Source: Collinsella sp. (GTDB taxonomy: Bacteria > Actinomycetota > Coriobacteriia > Coriobacteriales > Coriobacteriaceae). From it: DNA of 11,148 bases. Position numbers and translations under genes: made by a program. The stretch spans positions 1 to 11,148 of the forward strand of contig DXLY01000039.1 of the NCBI GenBank assembly GCA_019414465.1, written 5' to 3'. How positions within the stretch are numbered: the stretch's first letter is position 1; every line of letters begins with the position of its first letter. Shown here piece by piece: positions 1 to 6,006 of the stretch. The notes under the pieces were generated by a model. The model was not told where the DNA came from, ran no database searches, and saw nothing but the letters and a program-made list of their open reading frames with translations.

Positions 1-934
1 CGACTAGTTCGATGCGATCCAGGCGCTCGTTGGTCTTTTTGAGCTTATGGTCGGCAGGGGCCGCGGGCGTGTAGTCGGCGACGGCGGCCGCACAAATGGC
101 CGCATCGGCCGTCTGAAAGGCGCTCAGCGCTGTCTGCAGCATTTCTGCGGCGGTCTGTACGCGCACGCACTCCACGCCGCGGGGGACATCGAGCGACGTC
201 GGTCCTAACACGAGCGTGACCGCAGCGCCGCGGCGAGCAGCCTCCCTCGCCAGGGCGATGCCCATCTTGCCCGACGACCGGTTGCCAATAAAGCGCACGG
301 GGTCGATCGGTTCGTGCGTAGGACCGGCGGTGATCACGATGCGCTTGCCTGCCAGGTCCTGAGGCGCGGGGTTGAGCACCTCGCAGACGACCTCGACGAT
401 GTCCTCGGGCTCGCTCATGCGCCCCGTGTCCACGTCGCCGCAAGCAAGGTAGCCACTACCGGGCCCAACCACGTGCACCCCGCGGTCGCGCAGCGTGGCC
501 ATATTGGCCTGGGTTGCCGGCGCCTTCCACATGCCATTGTTCATGGCCGGCGCGATCACAATGGGTCGCGGCGTGGCGAGTAGCGTCGTAGAAATCAGGT
601 CATCGGCAATGCCGTTGGCCATCTTGGCGATGATATTGGCCGTCGCGGGCGCCACGACCACCAGATCGGGCTCCTGCGCCAGCGAAATGTGGTGGATGGG
701 GTCGGAAGGATCGTCGAATAGCCCAACCGCGACCGGCTCGTTGGTGAGCGCGCGGAAGGTAAGCGGCCCCACAAACTCCGTGGCATGCTCGCTCATAACG
801 ACTTTGACACGTGCGCCGCGCTTTTGCAGCAGGCGCACGATATTGCACGACTTATAGGCGGCGATCCCGCCGGTAATGCCCAGCAGGATCGTTTTTCCCT
901 CAAGTTGCATTGAATTGTTGGATGCCGCCGTCAT
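1..934 (-). CDS. coaBC: Bifunctional CoaBC (phosphopantothenoylcysteine decarboxylase / phosphopantothenate-cysteine ligase), C-terminus cut by window edge
   Basis: This cytosolic flavoprotein makes 4'-phosphopantetheine for coenzyme A: the CoaB domain joins phosphopantothenate to cysteine and the CoaC domain decarboxylates the product. About 311 codons are visible of the usual roughly 400, and the frame is open to position 1. The CoaC half has the flavin-binding start GITGGIAAYK (19-28), the catalytic His in HHISLA (His82), the PAMN motif (129-132) and the Cys of the substrate flap in GSGYLACG (Cys165). The CoaB half starts near residue 198 with ITAGPTHEPIDP, followed by NRSSGK (218-223), AAVADY (283-288) and the KLKK lysine motif (297-300). 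The start at 934 is preferred over the in-frame ATG at 910 because AAGGAAG lies 7 nt upstream of it, while the ATG at 910 has no ribosome site. The start lies 2 nt after the stop of the zinc-ribbon gene, so it is probably cotranscribed and translationally coupled. Identity is secure. Confidence 0.96.
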   Translation of the reverse strand, partial: MTAASNNSMQLEGKTILLGITGGIAAYKSCNIVRLLQKRGARVKVVMSEHATEFVGPLTFRALTNEPVAVGLFDDPSDPIHHISLAQEPDLVVVAPATANIIAKMANGIADDLISTTLLATPRPIVIAPAMNNGMWKAPATQANMATLRDRGVHVVGPGSGYLACGDVDTGRMSEPEDIVEVVCEVLNPAPQDLAGKRIVITAGPTHEPIDPVRFIGNRSSGKMGIALAREAARRGAAVTLVLGPTSLDVPRGVECVRVQTAAEMLQTALSAFQTADAAICAAAVADYTPAAPADHKLKKTNERLDRIELV

Positions 935-936
935 CG

Positions 937-1656
937 CTAGGCTTCCTTACTCGGGAGCACCAGGAGGCGGTGGCAGTACGGACAGTGCGTAATCTCGCTA
1001 CCGTCGTGGTTGAGGTCGCTCATGGACGATGCCTGCAGCGCGGTGTGGCAGACCGTGGGGATGTTGCCCTGGATGGTCTCGACGGCCAAGCCGCGGAACT
1101 GCTTGAGCAGACGCTCGTAGTCGCTGAGCACGTCGGTGGGCAGCGTAGCGGCCAGCGCGGTGCGCTCCTTGGTGGCGGCATCGATCTGGGCCTGGAGGTC
1201 GGCTGCCTTGGCGCGGGCGGCCTTGGTGTCGGCCTTCACGCCCTCCTCGAACTTGGCGATGATTGCCTGTGCGCGAGCCTCGCGGTCGAGCGCCTCCTTG
1301 TGGGCGACTACGACGTCCTTGCGGGTGTGCTCGATCTTGTCCAGGCGCTTGGCCAGGGTGGCGAGCTCGTTCTCCAGGTCCTGAACCTCGCGATAGTCAG
1401 AGCCGTCGACGTGGCGCTTCTTAGCGGCCTCAATGGCGTTATTGGTCTGGATCTCGGTGGTGTTGAGATCGTCGAGCTCAATATCCAGGTCCTTGCGCTG
1501 AGCGTAGAGCTTGGTCATTTCGGCCTTGAGCTTTACATAGGTCTTGCGCTTGGAAGCGAGCTCCTTGAGCTCCGGCATATTGGCAAGTTCGCTCTTGTTG
1601 CGGGCGAGCTCCAAATCGATCTGTTGCAGCTTGAGTAGCGTAGCGCCGGCGCTCAT
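937..1656 (-). CDS. Coiled-coil protein with C-terminal zinc ribbon (C4-type zinc-ribbon / CT398-like family), one zinc ligand missing
   Basis: 239-residue protein of unknown exact role. Residues about 8-175 are long charged helices with heptad-like leucines, predicted to form a coiled-coil hairpin. The C-terminus (about 198-232) matches the small zinc ribbon of this family, which normally reads CxxCH...CPxCGR. Here the second half is intact in outline (CPYCHR, Cys225 and Cys228), but the first pair reads PTVCH: only Cys203 remains, followed by His204, and the first Cys is replaced by Pro. Zinc binding may therefore use Cys203/His204/Cys225/Cys228, or may be lost. The start is the ATG at 1656, whose ATGA overlaps the Nif3 stop, with AAAGGAGA 6 nt upstream; the frame is open for 12 further codons but the region belongs to Nif3. 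Adjacency of Nif3 and this family is common in Actinobacteria (Mycobacterium Rv2230c-Rv2229c). Family assignment is good; function is unknown. Confidence 0.88.
   Translation of the reverse strand: MSAGATLLKLQQIDLELARNKSELANMPELKELASKRKTYVKLKAEMTKLYAQRKDLDIELDDLNTTEIQTNNAIEAAKKRHVDGSDYREVQDLENELATLAKRLDKIEHTRKDVVVAHKEALDREARAQAIIAKFEEGVKADTKAARAKAADLQAQIDAATKERTALAATLPTDVLSDYERLLKQFRGLAVETIQGNIPTVCHTALQASSMSDLNHDGSEITHCPYCHRLLVLPSKEA
942..948 (-). promoter_or_regulatory. Ribosome binding site deciding the coaBC start
   Basis: AAGGAAG on the minus strand, 7 nt before the ATG at 934. It lies inside the last codons of the upstream zinc-ribbon gene. The alternative in-frame ATG at 910 is preceded by an A/C-rich stretch without purine-rich complementarity to 16S rRNA, so this site favours the longer N-terminus (eight extra residues). 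Confidence 0.7.
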
Positions 1657-2462
1657 AAGTTCTCTCCTTTTGTCACAGTCCACCATTGGCAAGGGTTCAG
1701 TATTTTAATCGCATGACGGGGGTCGACCCCGGCGTCAACTGCAGAGTTCATCAATATATCAACGAACGGCTCCTCGGAGCGGTCGTGGCCGAGCAAGATC
1801 ACCGACAGCCCGCGCAAGGCAAGGTCTTGCGCCACGTGGTAGCCCGCCTCGCCCGTCACGACAACATCTGCGCCCGCGGCGATGGCGAGCTCTCCGAAGT
1901 CGCCCAGGGAGCCGCCCAAAATGGCGACGGTGCGGCACGGGCGATCAGCTTTGCCCCACACACGCGGGTCGCTGCCAAAGTCCGTGGCAGCACGGGTGGC
2001 AAGATCGCGCAGCGTGCACGGGTCGTTGAGCGTTGCAAGTGCGCCCAGGCCGGTGGCCTCGGGGTCGTCCACGTGCTCCAGTGAGCTCACGGGTGCGGCA
2101 CCCAGCAGCTTGCTCAGGCAGACACGGGCTTCGTGCGAGCGGTCCAGGTTGGTGTGGAGCGAGATAATGCTCACCCCGCAGCGGGCAGCCTCGTAGAGGG
2201 CCGCACTGCACTGGGGTCGTGTGGCATCCGCCGGACAAAAGGCCTCGGGTGCCTTGATGTATATGGGATGATGCGTCAGCAGCACGTTGGCGCTTGCTTC
2301 TTGGGCGCGGCGAACATTAGCCTCAGTCGCATCGAGTGCGCAGGCAACGCCGGTGATCTCCGCGGCCGGATCGCCAACGGAGAGTCCTACGTGGTCCCAG
2401 GGCTCGGTGTCCGTCTTGGGATAGCGTGCCAGTAGCGCGCGCTCGAGCTCGGCGACGATCAT
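1653..2462 (-). CDS. Nif3-like dinuclear metal center protein (YqfO/YbgI family; 'GTP cyclohydrolase 1 type 2' homologue)
   Basis: 269 residues, the normal length for the short form of the family without the inserted PII-like domain. Members form hexameric rings with a two-metal site; the in vivo reaction is not settled, and the GTP cyclohydrolase name should be read with caution. Metal-site motifs are all present: PWDHVGL (21-27, usually WDNVGL), LLTHHPI with His64/His65, SLHTNLD with His103 and Asp107, TGEAGYH (203-209), and GHDRSE with His226 and Glu230 near the C-terminus. The ATG overlaps the stop of the cysteine desulfurase gene (ATGA), and its own stop overlaps the ATG of the zinc-ribbon gene, so all three are probably translationally coupled. 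No strong Shine-Dalgarno is seen before this start, in line with coupling. Family assignment is firm. Confidence 0.94.
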   Translation of the reverse strand: MIVAELERALLARYPKTDTEPWDHVGLSVGDPAAEITGVACALDATEANVRRAQEASANVLLTHHPIYIKAPEAFCPADATRPQCSAALYEAARCGVSIISLHTNLDRSHEARVCLSKLLGAAPVSSLEHVDDPEATGLGALATLNDPCTLRDLATRAATDFGSDPRVWGKADRPCRTVAILGGSLGDFGELAIAAGADVVVTGEAGYHVAQDLALRGLSVILLGHDRSEEPFVDILMNSAVDAGVDPRHAIKILNPCQWWTVTKGENL

Positions 2463-3637
2463 GCGGCACCTGCGATCGAGAGCAGCGTCTGGGCAAACTC
2501 GTCCAGATCGTCCGGATTCACGCGGTCGTCAAAGGAAATGCGCAGTGCACCTAGTGCCTGCTCGCGACCAATGCCCATGGCGCTGAGCACATGGCTCGGG
2601 TCCATGCTGCCGCTCGAGCACGCCGAGCCGGCCGAAACCTCAAAGCCGGCGGCGTCGAGCTTGATGATGAGTTCCTCTGAGTCCATGCCGTCAATGTAGA
2701 TCGATAACATGCCGGGCAGACGGTCGGCTTGCGCGTAGTCACCCATGGTGGCGTGAATGCGCGGATGGGCCGTAAGCGTGGCGTAGAGCTTGTCGGAAAG
2801 GGCTTGCAGCTTCGCGCGCTCCTGAGCCACATGGGGCGTCAGAGACGAGGCGGCAGCGGCAAAGGCGAGCTGCGTGCGCAGGTCTTGCGTGCCGGCACGA
2901 CGACCGGCCTCCTGTCCGCCGCCGAAGATGCGCGGGCGCAGCGGCGTGCGGCTCTTAAGGTAGAGTGCGCCAGATGCCACGGGACCGCCAATCTTGTGGG
3001 CTGCGACGGACATGGCGTCGACGCCCAGCTCGGTGACATCGAGTGGAATATGCAAGTAGCCCTGGATGGCATCGGTGTGGAACAGGGCACCTGCGGTGTG
3101 CGCAGCTGCGGCAAGCTCGCGGATGGGCTGCACCACGCCGGTTTCGTTGTTGGCGACCATAATGCTCACGAGCGCCACGTCGTCGCCTAGCAGCTCGACA
3201 AGCGTGGCAGGCTCAACGTAGCCCGCGCGGCAGGGCTGCACCAGGTCGACGGTAAAGCCGGCGGCACGCAGCAGCGGCAGGTTGTCCAGAATCGAATCGT
3301 GCTCGATGGCCGAAACGATTACGCGACCGCGCTTGCGATCGCGCTGACGAGCGCCCTCGGCAAGACCGAGCAGCGCCAGCTGGTTGGCTTCGGTGCCGCC
3401 GTTGGTCAGTACAATCTCGGACGGGCGGACGTGCGCGCCAAAGCTGCGGGCGATCTCGCGACGTGCAACCTCCAGACGCGCGGCAGCCTTGCGGCCGAGC
3501 GAATGCAGCGAGTTGGGGTTGACGCCGGCAAGCTCGCTGTCGTCGTACTCGCGCTGCGCAAGGAGCGCCTCGGCGCGCATTGGCGTCGAGGCGGCATAGT
3601 CAAGATTCACGGGTATGCGGTTTTGACCTGCGGTCAT
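2459..3637 (-). CDS. Cysteine desulfurase, NifS/IscS family (PLP-dependent)
   Basis: 392 residues, full length. It takes sulfur from L-cysteine, leaving alanine and an enzyme persulfide that feeds Fe-S cluster or tRNA thiolation pathways. Fold type I motifs appear in order: LDYAAST (12-18), TNGGTEAN (78-85), His113 in EHDS that stacks on PLP, NNETG (163-167), HTDAIQ (187-192), the Schiff-base lysine in AHKIGGP (Lys215), RRAGT (246-250) and the catalytic cysteine in SAGSACSSG (Cys340) followed by PSHVL. The short active-site segment and the PSHVLSAMG sequence are NifS/IscS (group I) rather than SufS-like. No IscU scaffold or mnmA is adjacent, so which of iscS, nifS or a tRNA-modification role applies cannot be decided here and no symbol is given. 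The start at 3637 has AGGAGG 11 nt upstream, inside the end of rpe; the gap between the genes is 6 nt. Confidence 0.95.
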   Translation of the reverse strand: MTAGQNRIPVNLDYAASTPMRAEALLAQREYDDSELAGVNPNSLHSLGRKAAARLEVARREIARSFGAHVRPSEIVLTNGGTEANQLALLGLAEGARQRDRKRGRVIVSAIEHDSILDNLPLLRAAGFTVDLVQPCRAGYVEPATLVELLGDDVALVSIMVANNETGVVQPIRELAAAAHTAGALFHTDAIQGYLHIPLDVTELGVDAMSVAAHKIGGPVASGALYLKSRTPLRPRIFGGGQEAGRRAGTQDLRTQLAFAAAASSLTPHVAQERAKLQALSDKLYATLTAHPRIHATMGDYAQADRLPGMLSIYIDGMDSEELIIKLDAAGFEVSAGSACSSGSMDPSHVLSAMGIGREQALGALRISFDDRVNPDDLDEFAQTLLSIAGAA

Positions 3638-3643
3638 AAGGGT

Positions 3644-4315
3644 TTATGCCTCCTGTGCGGCCTCGTTGCCCAGCTTCTGCAGCAGCGCAACCTCGGCAGC
3701 GGGATCTTCGGACTTAAATACGGCGGAGCCGGCCACGAGCACGTTGGCGCCGGCCTTGACGACCTCGGCGATGTTCTTGGAAGAGATACCGCCGTCGACC
3801 TCGATCAGGGGCGACACGCCGTGGCGCTCGCACATGGCCTTGAGCTCGTGAAGCTTTGCGATGGTGCCCGGGATAAAGCTCTGGCCGCCAAAGCCCGGGT
3901 TCACGCTCATGAGCAGTACCATATCGACGACGTCGATGATGCTCTCGAGCACGCACACGGGGGTGGCGGGGTTGAGCACCACGCCGGCCTTGACGCCGCG
4001 CTGCTGCAGATGCGTGAGCGTGCGGTGCAGGTGCGTGGAAGCCTCGTAGTGCACGGTGATCATGTCGGCACCGGCGTCGGCGTACCAATCGACCGTCTCG
4101 TCGGGGTTCGTCACCATGAGGTGCGCGTCGACCGGTACATCGGTGGAGCGCTTGACGGCCTTAAGGATGTCAACGCCAAAGGTGAGGTTGCCGGTAAAGT
4201 GACCGTCCATAACGTCGAAGTGCACGTAGTCGGCACCGGCGATCTTGTCGAGTTCGCCCTTGAGGTTGGCCATGTCGGCCGAAAGGACAGACGGAGCGAT
4301 TTTGATGGAACCCAT
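3644..4315 (-). CDS. rpe: Ribulose-phosphate 3-epimerase
   Basis: Interconverts ribulose 5-phosphate and xylulose 5-phosphate in the pentose phosphate pathway. At 223 residues it is a standard single (beta/alpha)8 barrel. Visible family motifs: IAPSVLSAD (6-14), HFDVMDGHF (32-40) with metal ligands His32 and Asp34, DAHLMV with His65, MSVNPGFGGQSF (136-147) and EVDGGI with Asp174, the second catalytic acid; Asp34 and Asp174 act as the acid/base pair. A small deviation is TGN in place of the usual VPN after the GHF motif. The ATG at 4315 has AGAAAGG 8 nt upstream and lies 18 nt after the gpsA stop, the largest gap in the window. It is followed after 6 nt by the cysteine desulfurase, so it looks like an internal operon gene. 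Confidence 0.97.
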   Translation of the reverse strand: MGSIKIAPSVLSADMANLKGELDKIAGADYVHFDVMDGHFTGNLTFGVDILKAVKRSTDVPVDAHLMVTNPDETVDWYADAGADMITVHYEASTHLHRTLTHLQQRGVKAGVVLNPATPVCVLESIIDVVDMVLLMSVNPGFGGQSFIPGTIAKLHELKAMCERHGVSPLIEVDGGISSKNIAEVVKAGANVLVAGSAVFKSEDPAAEVALLQKLGNEAAQEA

Positions 4316-4333
4316 GGTAGAAGCCTTTCTGCG

Positions 4334-4648
4334 CTAGTCGGTGAGTCCGTAGAACTCTTGAGAAGGGACGCGATCTGTGAGAATCTCGAGCGCCCTATCC
4401 AAAGTAACACCGTTGTAGAGCGTTTGCTCCACGGCAAAGGTGAGCGGAATGTCTACGCCCAGTGAACGGGCAAGCTCACTGACGCTGCGGGCCGCGACGG
4501 CGCCCTCGACCACCATATGCGTACGTGCCTGGTACTCGTCGAGCGAGATGCCGTGGGCAAACTCGTAGCCAAAGGTGCGGTTGCGCGAATGCTCGGAGGT
4601 GCAGGTGGCAATGAGGTCACCCATGCCGGCAAGACCCATGCAGGTCAT
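4334..4648 (-). CDS. gpsA: C-terminal GpsA fragment (104 codons), possibly reinitiated at an ATGA overlap
   Basis: Open frame starting at the ATG at 4648, whose last two bases form the TGA that ends the upstream frame. It encodes the distal half of the GpsA C-terminal helical domain: GLAGMGDL (5-12), CTSEHSRNR (16-24), the VEG motif (47-49) and the usual terminal helices. The ATGA arrangement is the same as at two intact junctions in this window, so reinitiation is conceivable, but there is no convincing Shine-Dalgarno just before it. The start results from the apparent deletion rather than being a normal gene boundary. Whether any protein is made, or could pair with the N-terminal part, cannot be seen from sequence; it is best treated as part of a broken gpsA. 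Confidence 0.4.
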   Translation of the reverse strand: MTCMGLAGMGDLIATCTSEHSRNRTFGYEFAHGISLDEYQARTHMVVEGAVAARSVSELARSLGVDIPLTFAVEQTLYNGVTLDRALEILTDRVPSQEFYGLTD

Positions 4649-5313
4649 GGCTTGACCGCGGCCAGGCCGCGCGTCATGATAAGGGCAAGCGTGTTGTCGC
4701 CCGCACCAGAACCGGCGGAAATGCCGCACACGATGGCGATGACATTTTTCATGGCGCCGCAAACCTCGACGCCGGTCATGTCCTGCGACAGGTAGATGCG
4801 GAAGGCCGTGGATAGGAGCAGGTCCTTAAAGGTCTCCCCTACCTGTGGATCATTGCTGGCGATGACGGCGGCAGAAAGCCCGCCGCGGCAGATCTCCTCG
4901 GCATGGTTGGGGCCCGAGAGCGCCGCGACACGCGACTCGTTGCCGATCTCACTGGCGATTACCTCACTCATAAGCAGGCCGGATTCGGGCTCAATACCCT
5001 TGGTGAGGCAGAGTGCCGGGGTGTCGGCGGCGATGAAGGGTGCTGCCTGATGGCATACGCTGCGCAGGTGCGTGGAGGGCACGGCAAAGATGATGGCCTC
5101 GGCGCCGTCGAGCGCCTGCGACAGGTCCGTGGCGGCGACAACGTTGCCGGGCAGCTCGTAGTCCACCAGATACCGGGGATTGCGGTGCTCGGCATTGATG
5201 CCGGTGGCCGTCTGCTCGCTATGGGCCCACATGGTCACGCGCTCGGCTCGCTCGGCGGCGAGGCCGGCGACGGCGGTTCCCCAGGAGCCGGAGCCAATCA
5301 GCGCAACATTCAT
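4334..5313 (-). pseudogene. gpsA: gpsA, NAD(P)H-dependent glycerol-3-phosphate dehydrogenase, frameshifted by an internal deletion
   Basis: GpsA reduces dihydroxyacetone phosphate to sn-glycerol 3-phosphate, the substrate of PlsY. Numbered from the native-looking ATG at 5313, the first 222 codons carry the Rossmann motif GSGSWGTA (7-14), AVPS (77-80), TKG (104-106), SGPNHAEE (133-140), the catalytic lysine in GAMKN (Lys189) and GDNT...TRGL (206-217), then stop at TGA 4647-4645. The rest of the family sequence, GLAGMGDLIATCTSEHSRNR and the C-terminal helices, resumes in another frame and ends at 4334. In homologues about 12 residues lie between RGLAEI and TF(S/M)GL; here only 8 nt remain, so about 28 nt appear lost. 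Restoring them gives 335 residues, the usual length. The break could be a real mutation, a split gene or an assembly error. A strong ribosome site precedes the ATG. Confidence 0.85.
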
Positions 5314-6006
5314 GACTCTCTCCTCCTTATCGTCGGGCTCGGTGACGCGCTTGGTAAACGAGAGCTTGGACTCCTTACCGGCCATGAGCTTTTGGATATT
5401 CGAGCGATGGGCCCACACCACGGTGATGCCGATCATCGCCATGCAGAACTTGAGGCCCAGGCTGCTGTACGGAAAGACCGCGCAAGCAGCGATAGGAAGT
5501 CCGATGGCCGCGGCAAGCGAACCCACTGACACATACTTGGTGATGGCGACGGCTACGATAAACATGCCCAGCAGCGACAGGCCAATAGGCCAGTACCAGG
5601 CGAGGATGACACCCAGACCAACTGCGATACCCTTGCCGCCGTGGAAGTTGAGATAGGGCGAGAAGATATGGCCCCACACGGCTGCCAGGCAAATGACACC
5701 GAGCATCCAGTCGCCGGGGGCTCCGGGCGCCATGATGTTCGGCGGAAATCCATAGCCCACGCTCGCGATGAACGGACGGGCGATGACAACGCAGATGGCG
5801 CCCTTAAGGCAGTCGAGCAGCAGCGTGAGCGCGGCCACCTTGGGGCCGGCTACGCGCAGGGCGTTGGTGGTGCCGATGTTACCGGAGCCCGCCTTGCGAA
5901 TGTCGGTGTGGTTAAACACGCGGCCCAAGATCAGGCCAAACGGAATCGCTCCGATAAAGAACGAGACCACGGCGCAGATGGCGGTCAGCAGAATCGGATT
6001 ATGCAT
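4645..6006 (-). CDS. plsY: Glycerol-3-phosphate acyltransferase PlsY read through into the N-terminal part of GpsA (453-residue fused frame)
   Basis: PlsY is an integral membrane enzyme that transfers an acyl group from acyl-phosphate (made by PlsX, not in this window) to sn-1 of glycerol 3-phosphate. Residues 1-231 are a complete PlsY: several hydrophobic helices (about 5-30, 54-78, 100-118, 128-154, 160-198) and the three cytoplasmic motifs GSGNIGTTN (40-48), GHIFSPYLNFHGGKG (112-126) and AHRSNIQKLMAGKES (199-213). There is no stop after the normal PlsY end; a charged tail, TKRVTEPDDKEERV, leads in frame to the GpsA methionine (residue 232) and on to the TGA at 4645. The known PlsY topology puts its C-terminus in the cytoplasm, so a fusion is physically possible. 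The start at 6006 overlaps the der stop by 8 nt and has AAGGAG 7 nt upstream. The acyltransferase identity is certain; whether a fused protein is made is not. Confidence 0.9.
   Translation of the reverse strand: MHNPILLTAICAVVSFFIGAIPFGLILGRVFNHTDIRKAGSGNIGTTNALRVAGPKVAALTLLLDCLKGAICVVIARPFIASVGYGFPPNIMAPGAPGDWMLGVICLAAVWGHIFSPYLNFHGGKGIAVGLGVILAWYWPIGLSLLGMFIVAVAITKYVSVGSLAAAIGLPIAACAVFPYSSLGLKFCMAMIGITVVWAHRSNIQKLMAGKESKLSFTKRVTEPDDKEERVMNVALIGSGSWGTAVAGLAAERAERVTMWAHSEQTATGINAEHRNPRYLVDYELPGNVVAATDLSQALDGAEAIIFAVPSTHLRSVCHQAAPFIAADTPALCLTKGIEPESGLLMSEVIASEIGNESRVAALSGPNHAEEICRGGLSAAVIASNDPQVGETFKDLLLSTAFRIYLSQDMTGVEVCGAMKNVIAIVCGISAGSGAGDNTLALIMTRGLAAVKP
5321..5328 (-). promoter_or_regulatory. 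Strong Shine-Dalgarno for the internal gpsA start inside the plsY frame
   Basis: AAGGAGGA on the minus strand, 7 nt before the gpsA ATG at 5313. It is one of the best ribosome sites in the window, although the plsY frame reads straight through it. It suggests that gpsA is or was translated from its own start, either in addition to or instead of a PlsY-GpsA fusion. Confidence 0.75.

Noticed and set aside
910..1638. 242-codon open frame on the plus strand rich in Leu/Val/Gly
   Set aside because: Antisense of the coiled-coil part of the zinc-ribbon protein; the regular Leu pattern arises from the complement of Glu/Lys codons.
4316..4333. Promoter or terminator in the gpsA-rpe gap
   Set aside because: The spacer is only 18 nt and contains the rpe ribosome site; there is no inverted repeat or T-run.
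3299..4465. 388-codon open frame on the plus strand
   Set aside because: Antisense shadow over the cysteine desulfurase start, all of rpe and the end of gpsA; no recognisable motifs and the same antisense composition.
4334..4762. 142-codon frame starting at 4762 as an intact short gene
   Set aside because: Its first 37 codons read the wrong frame of gpsA (Arg/His-rich nonsense). Only the part after 4648 is GpsA sequence, so it was treated as a fragment.
5314..5345. Hidden frameshift at the end of plsY giving a normal TAA stop just before gpsA
   Set aside because: A TAA does occur in another frame next to the ribosome site, but the in-frame sequence (GKESKLSFTKR) matches the usual PlsY C-terminus, so no frameshift is needed; the continuous frame was kept as the reading.
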